From the NCBI GenBank assembly GCA_002070095.1, contig MWCR01000006.1, positions 1 to 64,000 of the forward strand: a stretch of 64,000 nucleotides of DNA, given 5' to 3'. Below, in pieces: positions 45,108-53,032 of this stretch. Every line of letters starts with the position of its first letter. Within the stretch, counting starts at the first letter, position 1. Source of the DNA: Parcubacteria group bacterium ADurb.Bin192 (lineage in GTDB: Bacteria > Patescibacteriota > Patescibacteriia > 2-12-FULL-60-25). A program made the translations under genes and the position numbers. The notes beneath the pieces are model-generated. The model saw only the letters and a program-made list of their open reading frames with translations. It was not told the origin of the DNA and did not search any database.

Positions 45108-46904
45108 ATGACAACCAAAGAAACTTCACCCAAGCCAGGCAGCAACCCGGTCACCTACCTCTTCCGGATGCTTTGGAGATACTCTGATGGCAATCGCCGC
45201 AACGTGGTGATCTACTGGTGCATGTTTGTTGCGGCCAACACTCTGGACTATCTGGCTATTCCATTCTTAATGGCCATGGTTATGGACAAGGTGGCCGAAG
45301 GAGTAACCGCCGCCACTTTGAGCGCCATTGTGATACTGTTGATTCTCAAACCATTGGCTGAAATCGGTTTCTGGGCTTTTCATGGTCCGGCGCGCGTCAT
45401 TGAAAGACTGAACGCCTTCAAAGCCAAGGCCAACTACCGCGCTCATCTGTTGAAAGGCGTCATGAAGTTTCCCATGGCCTGGCACACGGACAGACAATCG
45501 GGCGATACGATTGATCGAATTGAAAAGGGTACGCAAGGATTGAACAACTTCGCCGAATCTTCTTTCGAAGTCATCAGTCTGACCATCCGCCTGATTGTCA
45601 GTGTCTGCGTGCTGGCTTACTTCAGCTTGGTTTCAGCCGCCATTGCCGCCATCATGATCGCGATCAGCACCTGGATAACCCTGCGTTTTGACCGGGTGCT
45701 TATAGCACAATACAAAAAACTCAACCACCAAGAAAATCGCATCTCCGCCAGCGTGTTCGATGCGATCAGCAACATTACCACCGTCATCATCTTGCGCGTG
45801 GAAAAACTCATTTTCGAGGCCATTGTGCGCAAGATCTGCCAACCGTACTCGCTCTTTAAAAAGAACGCGGTCATCAACGAACTTAAGTGGTTCTTGATCA
45901 ACATGGTTTCCACCGCCATGGCCGTAGTCATTCTTATTATCTACATCAGACAAAACGTGCACAGCTCCGAAGGCGTTCTGGTTGGCAACATTTACCTGCT
46001 GATCAGATATGTTGAGCAGATCGGAGAAGTGTTTTACCACTTCACCCGTATTTACGGCGATCTGGTGCAATACCAATCCAAGGTCATGAATGCCGAAGAA
46101 CTGGCTGAACAATTCAAGCCCGGCAATCTGACCAATCACAAACTGCCCGTTAACTGGCAAACAATCGAAGTACGCGACCTAAGCTTCTCGTATCACAACG
46201 AGACCGCCGAGCCTCACCTTTCGCGGATTGCGTTTTCTTTGGCCAGAGGTGAGCACGTCGCTTTTGTGGGCGAGAGCGGGAGCGGCAAAACCACGCTCTT
46301 AAAAATCATGCGCGGTCTGTATCAGCCATTGGAACTGCGACTGACGGTTGACGGAAAGAGGCTCTCAGATGGCTTTGACGGCATCTGCCGCGACATCACT
46401 CTTGTTCCACAGAATCCCGAGCTCTTCACGACCACCATACTGGAAAACATCACCTTGGGCGCGGATTACGATCCGGCTAAAGTCAGACAATATACGGACA
46501 TGGCTTGCATCACGGACGTTATAGACAAACTGCCGCGCGCCTTCGAGTCTTCGGTCAACGAAAAGGGCGTCAACTTGAGCGGCGGACAGCAGCAACGCCT
46601 GGCACTGGCCCGCGGTCTGCTGGCCTGTGAAGGCAAATCCATCGTTTTGCTGGATGAACCGACCTCAAGCGTGGATCCGGCCAACGAGATCCGCATCCAT
46701 CAAAACATCTTCAAGGCTTTTAAGGATAAAGCCATCATCTCGTCCGTGCACCGCCTATACCTCCTGCCTCTGTTCGACCGAATCGTCATGCTCAAAGAGG
46801 GGAAGATACTGGCTACCGGCACCTTGGAACACCTGCTCGCTATCTGCCCGGAGTTCAAAGAACTTTGGGAACAGTGCAGTGAGCAAGACAATTCAACGAA
46901 CTAA
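45108..46904 (+). CDS. ABC exporter (fused membrane and ATPase domains)
   Basis: 598-residue half-transporter, acting as a dimer to export a substrate from the cytoplasm. Six membrane helices (about 33-310), then the ATPase: Walker A G388-E-S-G-S-G-K-T395, Q-loop VPQNPELF, signature L490-S-G-G-Q494, Walker B D516-E517, H-loop H548. There is no N-terminal C39 peptidase domain, so it would not itself cleave a leader peptide. It has an SD (GAGGAG) and a private terminator. The substrate is unknown; candidates include lipids, drugs or the small peptide encoded upstream. Confidence 0.93.
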   Translation: MTTKETSPKPGSNPVTYLFRMLWRYSDGNRRNVVIYWCMFVAANTLDYLAIPFLMAMVMDKVAEGVTAATLSAIVILLILKPLAEIGFWAFHGPARVIERLNAFKAKANYRAHLLKGVMKFPMAWHTDRQSGDTIDRIEKGTQGLNNFAESSFEVISLTIRLIVSVCVLAYFSLVSAAIAAIMIAISTWITLRFDRVLIAQYKKLNHQENRISASVFDAISNITTVIILRVEKLIFEAIVRKICQPYSLFKKNAVINELKWFLINMVSTAMAVVILIIYIRQNVHSSEGVLVGNIYLLIRYVEQIGEVFYHFTRIYGDLVQYQSKVMNAEELAEQFKPGNLTNHKLPVNWQTIEVRDLSFSYHNETAEPHLSRIAFSLARGEHVAFVGESGSGKTTLLKIMRGLYQPLELRLTVDGKRLSDGFDGICRDITLVPQNPELFTTTILENITLGADYDPAKVRQYTDMACITDVIDKLPRAFESSVNEKGVNLSGGQQQRLALARGLLACEGKSIVLLDEPTSSVDPANEIRIHQNIFKAFKDKAIISSVHRLYLLPLFDRIVMLKEGKILATGTLEHLLAICPEFKELWEQCSEQDNSTN

Positions 46905-46906
46905 AC

Positions 46907-46932
46907 ACCGCCTGAAAACGGCGGTTTTTTTA
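46907..46932 (+). terminator. Terminator of the ABC exporter gene
   Basis: ACCGCC/GGCGGT 6-bp stem, loop TGAAAAC, T7 run. Confidence 0.88.
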
Positions 46933-46935
46933 TGA

Positions 46936-46966
46936 TTGACAAATTCAAAAATAACAGTATTATAAT
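46936..46966 (+). promoter_or_regulatory. Promoter of the zinc-ribbon gene
   Basis: TTGACA (46936-46941) with TATTAT at 16 nt or TATAAT at 19 nt (46961-46966). Followed by a strong SD (GGAGGAG) before the ATG at 46997. Confidence 0.7.
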
Positions 46967-46996
46967 TCAACTCAATATAACCTGGAGGAGAGAAGG

Positions 46997-47275
46997 ATGC
47001 CACAACTCACCAAAGAATGCTGCCGTTTCAACCTGTGCGTCATGCCCAGTATCCACTACTGCCTAACCTGCGGCGACGCCGTATCGGACAAACATAACGA
47101 TCCCCAGCGCACCCCCTCGGATATTCTGTGTCACGACTGCAATGTGAGCGGAATTTATCGCCTGATATTCAAAGGTGTGGGGGTGCACTGCCCCAACTGC
47201 GGTCGCAAAACCGGAAAAGGCCTATGCGACCCCAAAGGCTTCATGGCATGCATGGGGCATATCGGCATCCGCTAA
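46997..47275 (+). CDS. Cysteine-rich zinc-ribbon protein, SD-led
   Basis: 92 residues with 13 cysteines arranged as CC-x4-C, CLTCG, CHDC, CPNCG and two C-terminal single Cys, which suggests two zinc ribbons/knuckles. Soluble, no signal peptide. I do not recognise a family. It has a TTGACA promoter, a GGAGGAG SD and its own terminator. Possible roles include nucleic-acid binding or metal handling; none is proven. It lies 92 nt after the ABC exporter. Confidence 0.75.
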   Translation: MPQLTKECCRFNLCVMPSIHYCLTCGDAVSDKHNDPQRTPSDILCHDCNVSGIYRLIFKGVGVHCPNCGRKTGKGLCDPKGFMACMGHIGIR

Positions 47276-47280
47276 ACTTC

Positions 47281-47305
47281 ACCCGTTCTTCGGGTTCTTT
47301 TTTTT
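47281..47305 (+). terminator. Terminator of the zinc-ribbon gene
   Basis: ACCCG/CGGGT 5-bp stem with loop TTCTT, then TTC and a T8 run. Confidence 0.8.
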
Positions 47306-47332
47306 GCTCATTAAGCATTCACTTGTTATGAT
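47304..47332 (+). promoter_or_regulatory. msrA operon promoter
   Basis: TTGCTC (47304-47309), 17-nt spacer, TATGAT (47327-47332) with TG one base before the hexamer. The ATG is 8 nt downstream; leaderless predicted. Confidence 0.7.
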
Positions 47333-47340
47333 TAGATCCT

Positions 47341-47871
47341 ATGTCAGTTATGCAGACAATCGTACTAGGAGGAGGTTGTTTTTGGTGTACTGAGGCGGTT
47401 TACAAGCAATTAAAAGGCATTGTAACCGTCACTTCTGGTTATGCTGGCGGAAAAACAGAACATCCGACTTACGAACAAGTATCCACCGGAAAAACCGGAC
47501 ATGCGGAAGTTATAAAAATTGAATACAACCCTGAAGATCTGGCCACCAAAGATTTATTGACTGTATTTTTCGCTGTGCATGATCCGACGACTTTAAACCG
47601 GCAGGGTAGCGATGTGGGCACGCAATACCGTTCCATTATTATGTATACTAATGACGAGCAAAGAAAAGTTGCTGAGGATTTAATAAACGCATTGAATCAA
47701 GAAGGACCCAAGGTTGTCACTGAACTTAAGACTTTTGATAAATTTTTCCCAGCCGAAGGTTATCATAAAGATTACTATCAAAATAATCAGGAGGCGCCTT
47801 ATTGTAAAATAGTCATCAATCCCAAATTGGAGAAGCTAAAACATAGATTCCAACAACTCATAAAAATATGA
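47341..47871 (+). CDS. msrA: Peptide-methionine (S)-S-oxide reductase
   Basis: 176-residue repair enzyme that reduces S-methionine sulfoxide in oxidised proteins. Seen: the catalytic GGGCFWC with C13, the conserved YAGG, the FFAVHDPTTLNRQG and DVGTQYRS segments, and a C-terminal Cys in APYCK as a likely resolving residue. It overlaps msrB by 4 nt (ATGA). A start at 47350 (M4) is possible, but the first ATG fits the promoter spacing. Confidence 0.97.
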   Translation: MSVMQTIVLGGGCFWCTEAVYKQLKGIVTVTSGYAGGKTEHPTYEQVSTGKTGHAEVIKIEYNPEDLATKDLLTVFFAVHDPTTLNRQGSDVGTQYRSIIMYTNDEQRKVAEDLINALNQEGPKVVTELKTFDKFFPAEGYHKDYYQNNQEAPYCKIVINPKLEKLKHRFQQLIKI

Positions 47872-48263
47872 TCCATAAAATCATTAAAACCGAAGAAGAG
47901 TGGAAAAAAATACTGACTCCAGAGCAGTTCGCCGTGATGCGAGAAAAGGACACAGAGAGGCCCTATACCTGTGAACTCAATGAATATCAGGGAGAAGGTG
48001 TTTTTAGTTGCGCGGCTTGCAATCTGCCCCTCTTTAAATCCGGTGTTAAATTCCATTCGGGCACTGGCTGGCCGAGTTTTTACGAACCCGCAGCCCAAGA
48101 AAATCTAATTTTTGAAGATGATAGCAGCCTGGGCACGGAAAGAACCGAGGTCAGGTGCGCCGGGTGTGATTCACACTTAGGCCATGTATTTAATGATGGA
48201 CCACCCCCCACAGGCAAGCGTTATTGCATAAATGGCGTGGCTTTAAAGTTTATTAAGGCTTAG
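47868..48263 (+). CDS. msrB: Peptide-methionine (R)-S-oxide reductase
   Basis: 131-residue partner of MsrA, acting on the R-epimer. Seen: two CxxC zinc pairs (SCAAC and RCAGC), the GTGWPSF substrate motif, HLGHVFNDGP, and catalytic C120 in RYCINGVAL. Translationally coupled to msrA. Together they repair oxidised methionine. Confidence 0.97.
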   Translation: MIHKIIKTEEEWKKILTPEQFAVMREKDTERPYTCELNEYQGEGVFSCAACNLPLFKSGVKFHSGTGWPSFYEPAAQENLIFEDDSSLGTERTEVRCAGCDSHLGHVFNDGPPPTGKRYCINGVALKFIKA

Positions 48264-48266
48264 ATT

Positions 48267-48881
48267 ATGCTAAAAGCAATTTTATTAGATGCGGATGGTA
48301 TTGTGATCCAAGGCAGGCAAAAATATTTCAGCGAGATACTGTCTGAAAAACAAGGCGTCGAATTAGAGGTTGTGCTGGATTTTTTTAAGAAAGATTACAA
48401 AAAATGCGTTTTAGGCCAAGCAGATCTCAAACAAGAAGTCGCCAAGTATCTAGATAAATGGAAATGGCAGGGTACAGCCGATGAACTGCTGAGTTTTTGG
48501 TTTTCAAAAGATGGACATCCGTCACCACAGATTCTAGAAATAATAAAACAGCTGCGCAATCAAGGCATGAAAGTTTATATCGCGTCCGATCATAGCCAAT
48601 ACAGAGCTCATGACATCCTGCAAAACATGAACCTGAAAGAATATTTTGACGGTTCGTTCTTCTCATGTAATCTTGGCACCACAAAAAAAGATTCTGCTTT
48701 TTACATCCAAGCAGCTCAAGAATTAGGCCTTGATCCAAATGAAATCATGTTTTGGGATGATGAAATGGAAAATGTTGAGGCGGCAAAAAAAGCAGGATGT
48801 ATGGCTTATTTTTATGAAGGATTTAAGAATTTCGCGGCAAATCTTACAAAGGAGTTAAATTTAAGATTGAAAACCAAGTAA
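48267..48881 (+). CDS. HAD-superfamily hydrolase
   Basis: 204-residue phosphatase-like protein. Seen: motif I D8-A-D10-G with the nucleophile Asp; motif II around IASDHS; a Lys near TTKKDS for motif III; and the FWDDEMENVEAAKKAG motif IV. A helical cap is inserted after motif I (about residues 18-80), the HAD subfamily I pattern. The substrate is unknown. It lies 3 nt after msrB, in the stress operon. Confidence 0.85.
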   Translation: MLKAILLDADGIVIQGRQKYFSEILSEKQGVELEVVLDFFKKDYKKCVLGQADLKQEVAKYLDKWKWQGTADELLSFWFSKDGHPSPQILEIIKQLRNQGMKVYIASDHSQYRAHDILQNMNLKEYFDGSFFSCNLGTTKKDSAFYIQAAQELGLDPNEIMFWDDEMENVEAAKKAGCMAYFYEGFKNFAANLTKELNLRLKTK

Positions 48882-48882
48882 T

Positions 48883-49221
48883 ATGTCAGATCAAAACATA
48901 ATCGGCTTCGCCAGTGAACTAGTCGATTCGGTCAAAAATGGCACAAAAACCCTGACTTATCGCCTGGGTGATAAATATGACTTTCTAAAGCCGGGTGATG
49001 TCATTAAAACCAAGGACAGTTCCACCGGAGAAGTGTTTGGCGAACTTACGATTACGGAAAAATCAGTTTGCGAGTTTAAAGACTTGGCCTTAGATCTTCC
49101 TGGGCATGAGGCGTACAGCAATCTGGAAGACGCGCGACAGTCTTTTGAAAGACTTTACAACCGGCCGGTTAAGGATGACGAACGGGTAGTGATTTTAAAT
49201 TTTAAATTTAAGAGCCTATGA
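48883..49221 (+). CDS. ASCH-domain protein
   Basis: 112-residue PUA-like beta-barrel of the ASCH type. Seen: an N-terminal FASELVDSVKNGTKTLTYRLG motif (the conserved G-x-K-T of the ASCH pocket), FLKPGDVIKTKD, and a closing hydrophobic strand VVILNFKF. ASCH domains bind RNA or act on modified nucleosides; no specific activity can be assigned. The end overlaps the Nudix gene by 4 nt. Confidence 0.78.
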   Translation: MSDQNIIGFASELVDSVKNGTKTLTYRLGDKYDFLKPGDVIKTKDSSTGEVFGELTITEKSVCEFKDLALDLPGHEAYSNLEDARQSFERLYNRPVKDDERVVILNFKFKSL

Positions 49222-49769
49222 AAATACCCGAAACTGCCAAGTTGGTGCACAAAGGAATTGTTTTTGATGTTTACCAATGGGAGCAGGAGTTGTTCGATGG
49301 AACGAAAACAACTTTCGAAGGCTTGAAAAGGCCTAACACGGTTCAAGTTATACCTTTGCTGGGAGATAAAATCGTTTTAGCTAAAGAACAACAACCTTTG
49401 ACCAGAGAACGTTATACTTTCTTGGGCGGCAGACAGGAACCCGGCGAAGAGCCTCTAGAGACGGCTAAAAGAGAGTTACTGGAAGAGGCGGGTTTGTCAT
49501 CTGACAACTGGGAGATGATCAGTGCTTATGAACCATCAGGAAAAATAGAATGGACGGTCTGTATTTATGCAGCCAGAGATTGTCAAAAAATTTCGGAGCA
49601 AAAACTGGACGCCGGAGAAAAAATTGAGCTGGAAGAAGTAACTTGGGATGACTTCGTCGACAAAGTATCTTCCCGTAATTTCTGGGAGAAAATGTGCTCT
49701 AACGATGTCTTCAGAATGAAATACGAAGGCGGACTGGAAGAATACAAGCAAAAAATCTACGGAAAATAA
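49218..49769 (+). CDS. Nudix hydrolase (ADP-ribose pyrophosphatase-like)
   Basis: 183 residues. The Nudix box [23 protein letters not shown] matches G-x5-E-x7-REU-xEE-xGU exactly (about residues 71-94 including the preceding Gly). The N-terminal [21 protein letters not shown] segment is like ADP-ribose/NDP-sugar pyrophosphatases. Likely hydrolyses a nucleoside diphosphate linked to X in nucleotide clearance. Overlaps the ASCH gene by 4 nt. Confidence 0.9.
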   Translation: MKIPETAKLVHKGIVFDVYQWEQELFDGTKTTFEGLKRPNTVQVIPLLGDKIVLAKEQQPLTRERYTFLGGRQEPGEEPLETAKRELLEEAGLSSDNWEMISAYEPSGKIEWTVCIYAARDCQKISEQKLDAGEKIELEEVTWDDFVDKVSSRNFWEKMCSNDVFRMKYEGGLEEYKQKIYGK

Positions 49770-49798
49770 TTATAAATCAGAGATTTAATTATAAAAAT

Positions 49799-50542
49799 AT
49801 GACCAATCCACAAGACACTAAAAACATTGTTAAGGATTTTTATCAAAAAGCCGCTTCAGGACAAGGCTGCGGGTGCTGTTGCTCTAAAAAAGCCGAGAAT
49901 GCGGCAATAGCCAAGAGTATCGGCTATGCGGATGAAGAGATCGCTGCGGTGCCGGAGGCCAACCTGGGTTTGGGCTGCGGAAACCCTACGGCTTTAGCCA
50001 GCATACGGCCGGGTGATACGGTCTTGGATTTGGGATCCGGAGCCGGCCTGGATTGTTTTTTGGCGGCTAAAAAAACAGGGACCTCAGGCCAAGTGATTGG
50101 GGTGGACATGACCGAAGACATGATTAAAAAGGCGCAAGACAATGCGCAACGCTACGGTTTTGGTAATGTCAGCTTTAAATTGGGCGACATTGAAGATTTG
50201 CCCGTGGAAAGCAGTTCGGTGGATGTGATCATCAGTAATTGCGTGATCAATCTGGCGCCGGATAAATCTAAAGTTTTTAATGAGGCTTACCGAGTATTGA
50301 AAACAGGCGGCAGCATGTATGTTTCAGATATAGTCTTACTGGCCGAACTCACGCCCGAACAAAAAAATGACCATGAACTGATCGCCGGCTGTGTAGGTGG
50401 GGCCGTGTTAAAAGACGCTTATTTGGCCATGCTCGAAAACGCGGGCTTTAAGGTGAATATTTTGGACGAAGACAAAGAGATCAACAAAAGACAATACCAA
50501 GGCATTGCTTTGGAAAGTCTTAAAATTCAAGCTGTTAAATAA
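49799..50542 (+). CDS. arsM: Arsenite methyltransferase-like SAM methyltransferase
   Basis: 247-residue methyltransferase that would convert As(III) to methylated arsenicals, or a close relative. Seen: a Cys-rich N-terminal cluster (C24, C26-C28), the LGLGCGNPT cysteine, the SAM motif V75-L-D-L-G-S-G81, and the two core arsenic-binding cysteines C148 (SNCVINL) and C198 (AGCVGGA). All ArsM cysteine positions therefore appear to be present. The AT-rich 29-nt gap upstream suggests continued transcription from the stress genes. Confidence 0.88.
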   Translation: MTNPQDTKNIVKDFYQKAASGQGCGCCCSKKAENAAIAKSIGYADEEIAAVPEANLGLGCGNPTALASIRPGDTVLDLGSGAGLDCFLAAKKTGTSGQVIGVDMTEDMIKKAQDNAQRYGFGNVSFKLGDIEDLPVESSSVDVIISNCVINLAPDKSKVFNEAYRVLKTGGSMYVSDIVLLAELTPEQKNDHELIAGCVGGAVLKDAYLAMLENAGFKVNILDEDKEINKRQYQGIALESLKIQAVK

Positions 50543-50554
50543 TTTTTATTATAT

Positions 50555-51112
50555 ATGCGTAAATTCATTACTTTTTTAGCCGTTCTGTCTTTTATGGCGG
50601 CCGGCTGCCAAAACACCAGTCCTGCCGGAGGAGTCTTGCCAGGCGCATCCTCAAGCCAATCTTATGACCCCTGTGAATTATTACAGTCATCCGATTTCGC
50701 GTCTTATTATCCGGGCGAAGAATACAAGCAAACCAAGCATGATACGGAAGCCAATGCCGTGGGGCAAAAAATTTGCTTTTATGATATTGGCGAAGACATG
50801 AAATTTGTTCAACTCTCCATTGTGTCAGATGCTGACATGCCGGAAAAAACCAAGGCCGGCGGGCAAAACTCGGAAAAAATCTATACTCAAGGCAAAGACT
50901 TGTTGGAAGACACTCAAACGGTCACGGGCCTGGGGGACGAAGCTTATTATGGAGGCAGCGGTCTGGGTTTGGGTAAGGGCTTAACCGTATTGGTTAAGGG
51001 CAAGGGCGTGCATTTTAACGTAGTGATAGGCTTGGGCTTTGGCAATGACGATCAAGCCAAGCATCTGGAGATTGAAAGCGCCATCGCGAAAAAAGTTTTG
51101 GAGAGGCTTTAG
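50555..51112 (+). CDS. Small lipoprotein of unknown function
   Basis: 185-residue lipoprotein: signal peptide ending in the lipobox AAGC (lipid Cys near 18), then a mixed alpha/beta domain with DPCELLQSSDFASYY and a Gly-rich LGDEAYYGG region. The arrangement (Cys in a C-E-L-L motif, later Cys in ICFY) resembles DUF3558-type surface lipoproteins, but I am not certain. Close behind arsM (12 nt). Confidence 0.7.
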   Translation: MRKFITFLAVLSFMAAGCQNTSPAGGVLPGASSSQSYDPCELLQSSDFASYYPGEEYKQTKHDTEANAVGQKICFYDIGEDMKFVQLSIVSDADMPEKTKAGGQNSEKIYTQGKDLLEDTQTVTGLGDEAYYGGSGLGLGKGLTVLVKGKGVHFNVVIGLGFGNDDQAKHLEIESAIAKKVLERL

Positions 51113-51189
51113 TTGTCTTGAATGTCATCTCAACTGCCGTGGAGGGATCTCTTGTCATCCTCGCGAAAGCGGGGATCCAGTTTATAAAC

Positions 51190-51249
51190 TCACCCTACCC
51201 TCTCTTAAGCCTGCCCTGAGCGCAGCCGAAGGGATTAAGAGAGGGTGAA
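51190..51249. repeat. Long imperfect palindrome CACCCTACCCTCTCTTA...TAAGAGAGGGTG
   Basis: Arms of about 17 nt around a 25-nt loop. Similar to the palindrome at 54124. The whole interval 51113-51499 (387 nt) has no gene, only repeats. Confidence 0.7.
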
Positions 51250-51278
51250 GCTCTCGGAAGATCCAAGCCTGTTAACTG

Positions 51279-51335
51279 AAATCCCCCTTGCTGCGCCCTA
51301 CGTAGCTTTAGCGAAGGAGGGACAAAGGGGGATTC
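51279..51335. repeat. AATCCCCCTTG...CAAAGGGGGATT palindrome
   Basis: 11-12-bp arms around 30 nt. A related shorter form lies at 40123-40160. Confidence 0.65.
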
Positions 51336-51355
51336 CAGCGAGATGGCTAGGGGTT

Positions 51356-51417
51356 CGGTCGCCCGCACCAGATCCTTCATCAGCACTCAGGATGACAGGG
51401 CAACCTCGGAGTGACAT
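51356..51417. repeat. Family D repeat, copy 2
   Basis: Nearly identical to 39825-39887, ending in CGGAGTGACATG. In both places it is followed within about 30 nt by the composite family B copy. Confidence 0.82.
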
Positions 51418-51425
51418 GGTTGGTT

Positions 51426-51487
51426 GATGAGATCCTGAACCCACATTATGTCTTACGGCTTCGAGGAGCACTGTAAATTCAGGATGG
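51426..51487. repeat. Composite family B palindrome, copy 2
   Basis: GATGAGATCCTGAAC ... AAATTCAGGATGGC with the same internal block as 39911-39976. Confidence 0.8.
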
Positions 51488-51499
51488 CGAAGTGTTGTA

Positions 51500-52738
51500 C
51501 TAAACATCCACAGCACTCTTGCCGGCCAAACGGCCAGTACACCAGGCGGACTGAAGGTTGAAACCTCCAGTAAAGCCATCGATATCCAAAATTTCACCGG
51601 CCAAAAACAAACCCGGACAGATTTTTGATTCCATGGTCGAAGGATTGATTTCCGCCAAATCAACCCCGCCGGCTGTTACAAACTCATCTCCGGCCACACG
51701 CGAGCTGATGTTTAAAGGTACGGCTTTGAGCCAAGCCGCGCAACGCATCAAATCTTTTTTGGAAACAGCGGCTATTTGAGCATCAGCCTCCAAAGACAAG
51801 TCGTCCAGCATACATTCGACTAAAGTTTTAGGAACGAGCATGGCCAACACATTGCACAGACTCTTTTTAGTGTACTTGGAAGCGTTAAACTGAATTCTTT
51901 TAAGCAAGACATCTTGGTTCACGCCGTCAAACAGATCTATCTTGACGGCCACGGGCCGTTCGGGAGTGAGCTGATGAAAAGCCAGCAGGGAAGACAGGGC
52001 AAAAACAGCCGGTCCGCTGATGCCTTTATGCGTAAAGATAAAAGGTCCTTGGCAGGTGATTTTGGGGTCACCGGCCAGGCTGAAACGAGCTGTTGGAAAA
52101 GACAGCCCGGCAACACGGGCCGGCCAGGATTCTTTGGTCTGCAAGGCGCTTAAACCGGGCGCCAAATCCGTAATCTTGTGTCCCAAAGACTGAGCAAAAG
52201 CATAGCCATCTCCCGTGGAACCCGTATTTCTATAAGCTTGTCCGCCCGTAGTCAAAATGACCCTATCAACTGTCAGCGCGTTTTTTGAGGCCTTTAACTT
52301 AATAGCAAAGCCATTATCTCGCTTGGTAATACCTATAACATTGGCATTAAACAAAACTTTAATCCCTGTTTGTTGGAATAATTTTTCAAAAACGCGTACC
52401 ACATCTCGTCCGTCATTGGAGCAGGGAAAAACCCGCATGTCTTTTTCGGTCTTAACTTTGACCCCATGATCTTCAAACCAAACCCTGACGCTTTTAGGCG
52501 GAAAGGCATACATGGCTTTGGACAAAAATTTACTGCCGCGGGGATAATTGGTTAAAACCTGACGAGTGTTCTCAACCCCGGTCGTTAAGTTACATCGGCC
52601 GCCGCCTGATATAATTACTTTTTTGCCTAATGAATCATTTTTTTCAATCAAAAAAATCTCCACTGTGTCAGACTCCTCCCTAGCGGCGGCCGCCGCCATC
52701 AACCCGGCCGCCCCGCCCCCAATAATCGCGATTTTCAT
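51500..52738 (-). CDS. BaiN/HI0933-like FAD-dependent oxidoreductase
   Basis: 412-residue flavoprotein. Seen: the N-terminal FAD-binding GGGAAG (7-12), ISGGGRCNLT (a hallmark of the HI0933/BaiN family), the LTTGGQAYRNTGSTGDGY segment, the FTHKGISGPAVF motif, and the C-terminal GLFLAGEILDIDGFTGGFNLQSAW FAD closing region. It likely uses NAD(P)H; the true substrate is unsettled in the family. The start at 52738 sits directly before the Rossmann strand and 7 nt after a TACAAA -10; longer readings run through repeat DNA. Confidence 0.92.
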   Translation of the reverse strand: MKIAIIGGGAAGLMAAAAAREESDTVEIFLIEKNDSLGKKVIISGGGRCNLTTGVENTRQVLTNYPRGSKFLSKAMYAFPPKSVRVWFEDHGVKVKTEKDMRVFPCSNDGRDVVRVFEKLFQQTGIKVLFNANVIGITKRDNGFAIKLKASKNALTVDRVILTTGGQAYRNTGSTGDGYAFAQSLGHKITDLAPGLSALQTKESWPARVAGLSFPTARFSLAGDPKITCQGPFIFTHKGISGPAVFALSSLLAFHQLTPERPVAVKIDLFDGVNQDVLLKRIQFNASKYTKKSLCNVLAMLVPKTLVECMLDDLSLEADAQIAAVSKKDLMRCAAWLKAVPLNISSRVAGDEFVTAGGVDLAEINPSTMESKICPGLFLAGEILDIDGFTGGFNLQSAWCTGRLAGKSAVDV

Positions 52739-52745
52739 AACACAA

Positions 52746-52754
52746 TTTGTACCA
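52746..52754 (-). promoter_or_regulatory. Extended -10 of the BaiN-like gene
   Basis: TGGTACAAA on the minus strand; the ATG at 52738 is 7 nt after the hexamer. Confidence 0.55.
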
Positions 52755-52759
52755 TGATC

Positions 52760-52860
52760 ACGTACATGACGTACATAGCGTCCTCTCACGTCTCCCGATG
52801 TCGCAATCGGGATCCCGACCGAGTGTATAATTTTTTGCGAGTGTCGGGACATAACGTCAT
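52760..52860. repeat. Family C repeat, inverted copy
   Basis: Reverse complement of most of 40167-40268: GTCCTCTCACGT, the GATCCCGA palindrome core, and GCGAGTGTCGGGACATAACGTC. Followed (about 52865-52977) by another inverted pair TCGTACAACG...CGTTGTACGA. Confidence 0.8.
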
Positions 52861-53018
52861 ACGTATCTCGTACACCGTACTTCGTACAACGTGGTGCAGG
52901 CAGATGGTCTGAATAAATGCGCCATGGCACACACATTCCTAACGCCGTATCGTTGTACTTTGTACGTTGTACGAGGCACATTAAGTGCATCTCGCTTCAA
53001 CCTTTTGTCTTTACCCTG

Positions 53019-53024
53019 TATAAT
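53019..53024 (+). promoter_or_regulatory. -10 box of the surface-protein gene
   Basis: TATAAT preceded directly by TG; the ATG at 53033 is 8 nt downstream. Leaderless predicted. Confidence 0.6.
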
Positions 53025-53032
53025 ATCATTAT

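Noticed and set aside
52739-52990. N-terminal extension of the BaiN-like protein to 52990
   Set aside because: It would translate through family C repeat DNA, and a -10 box lies 7 nt before the ATG at 52738.
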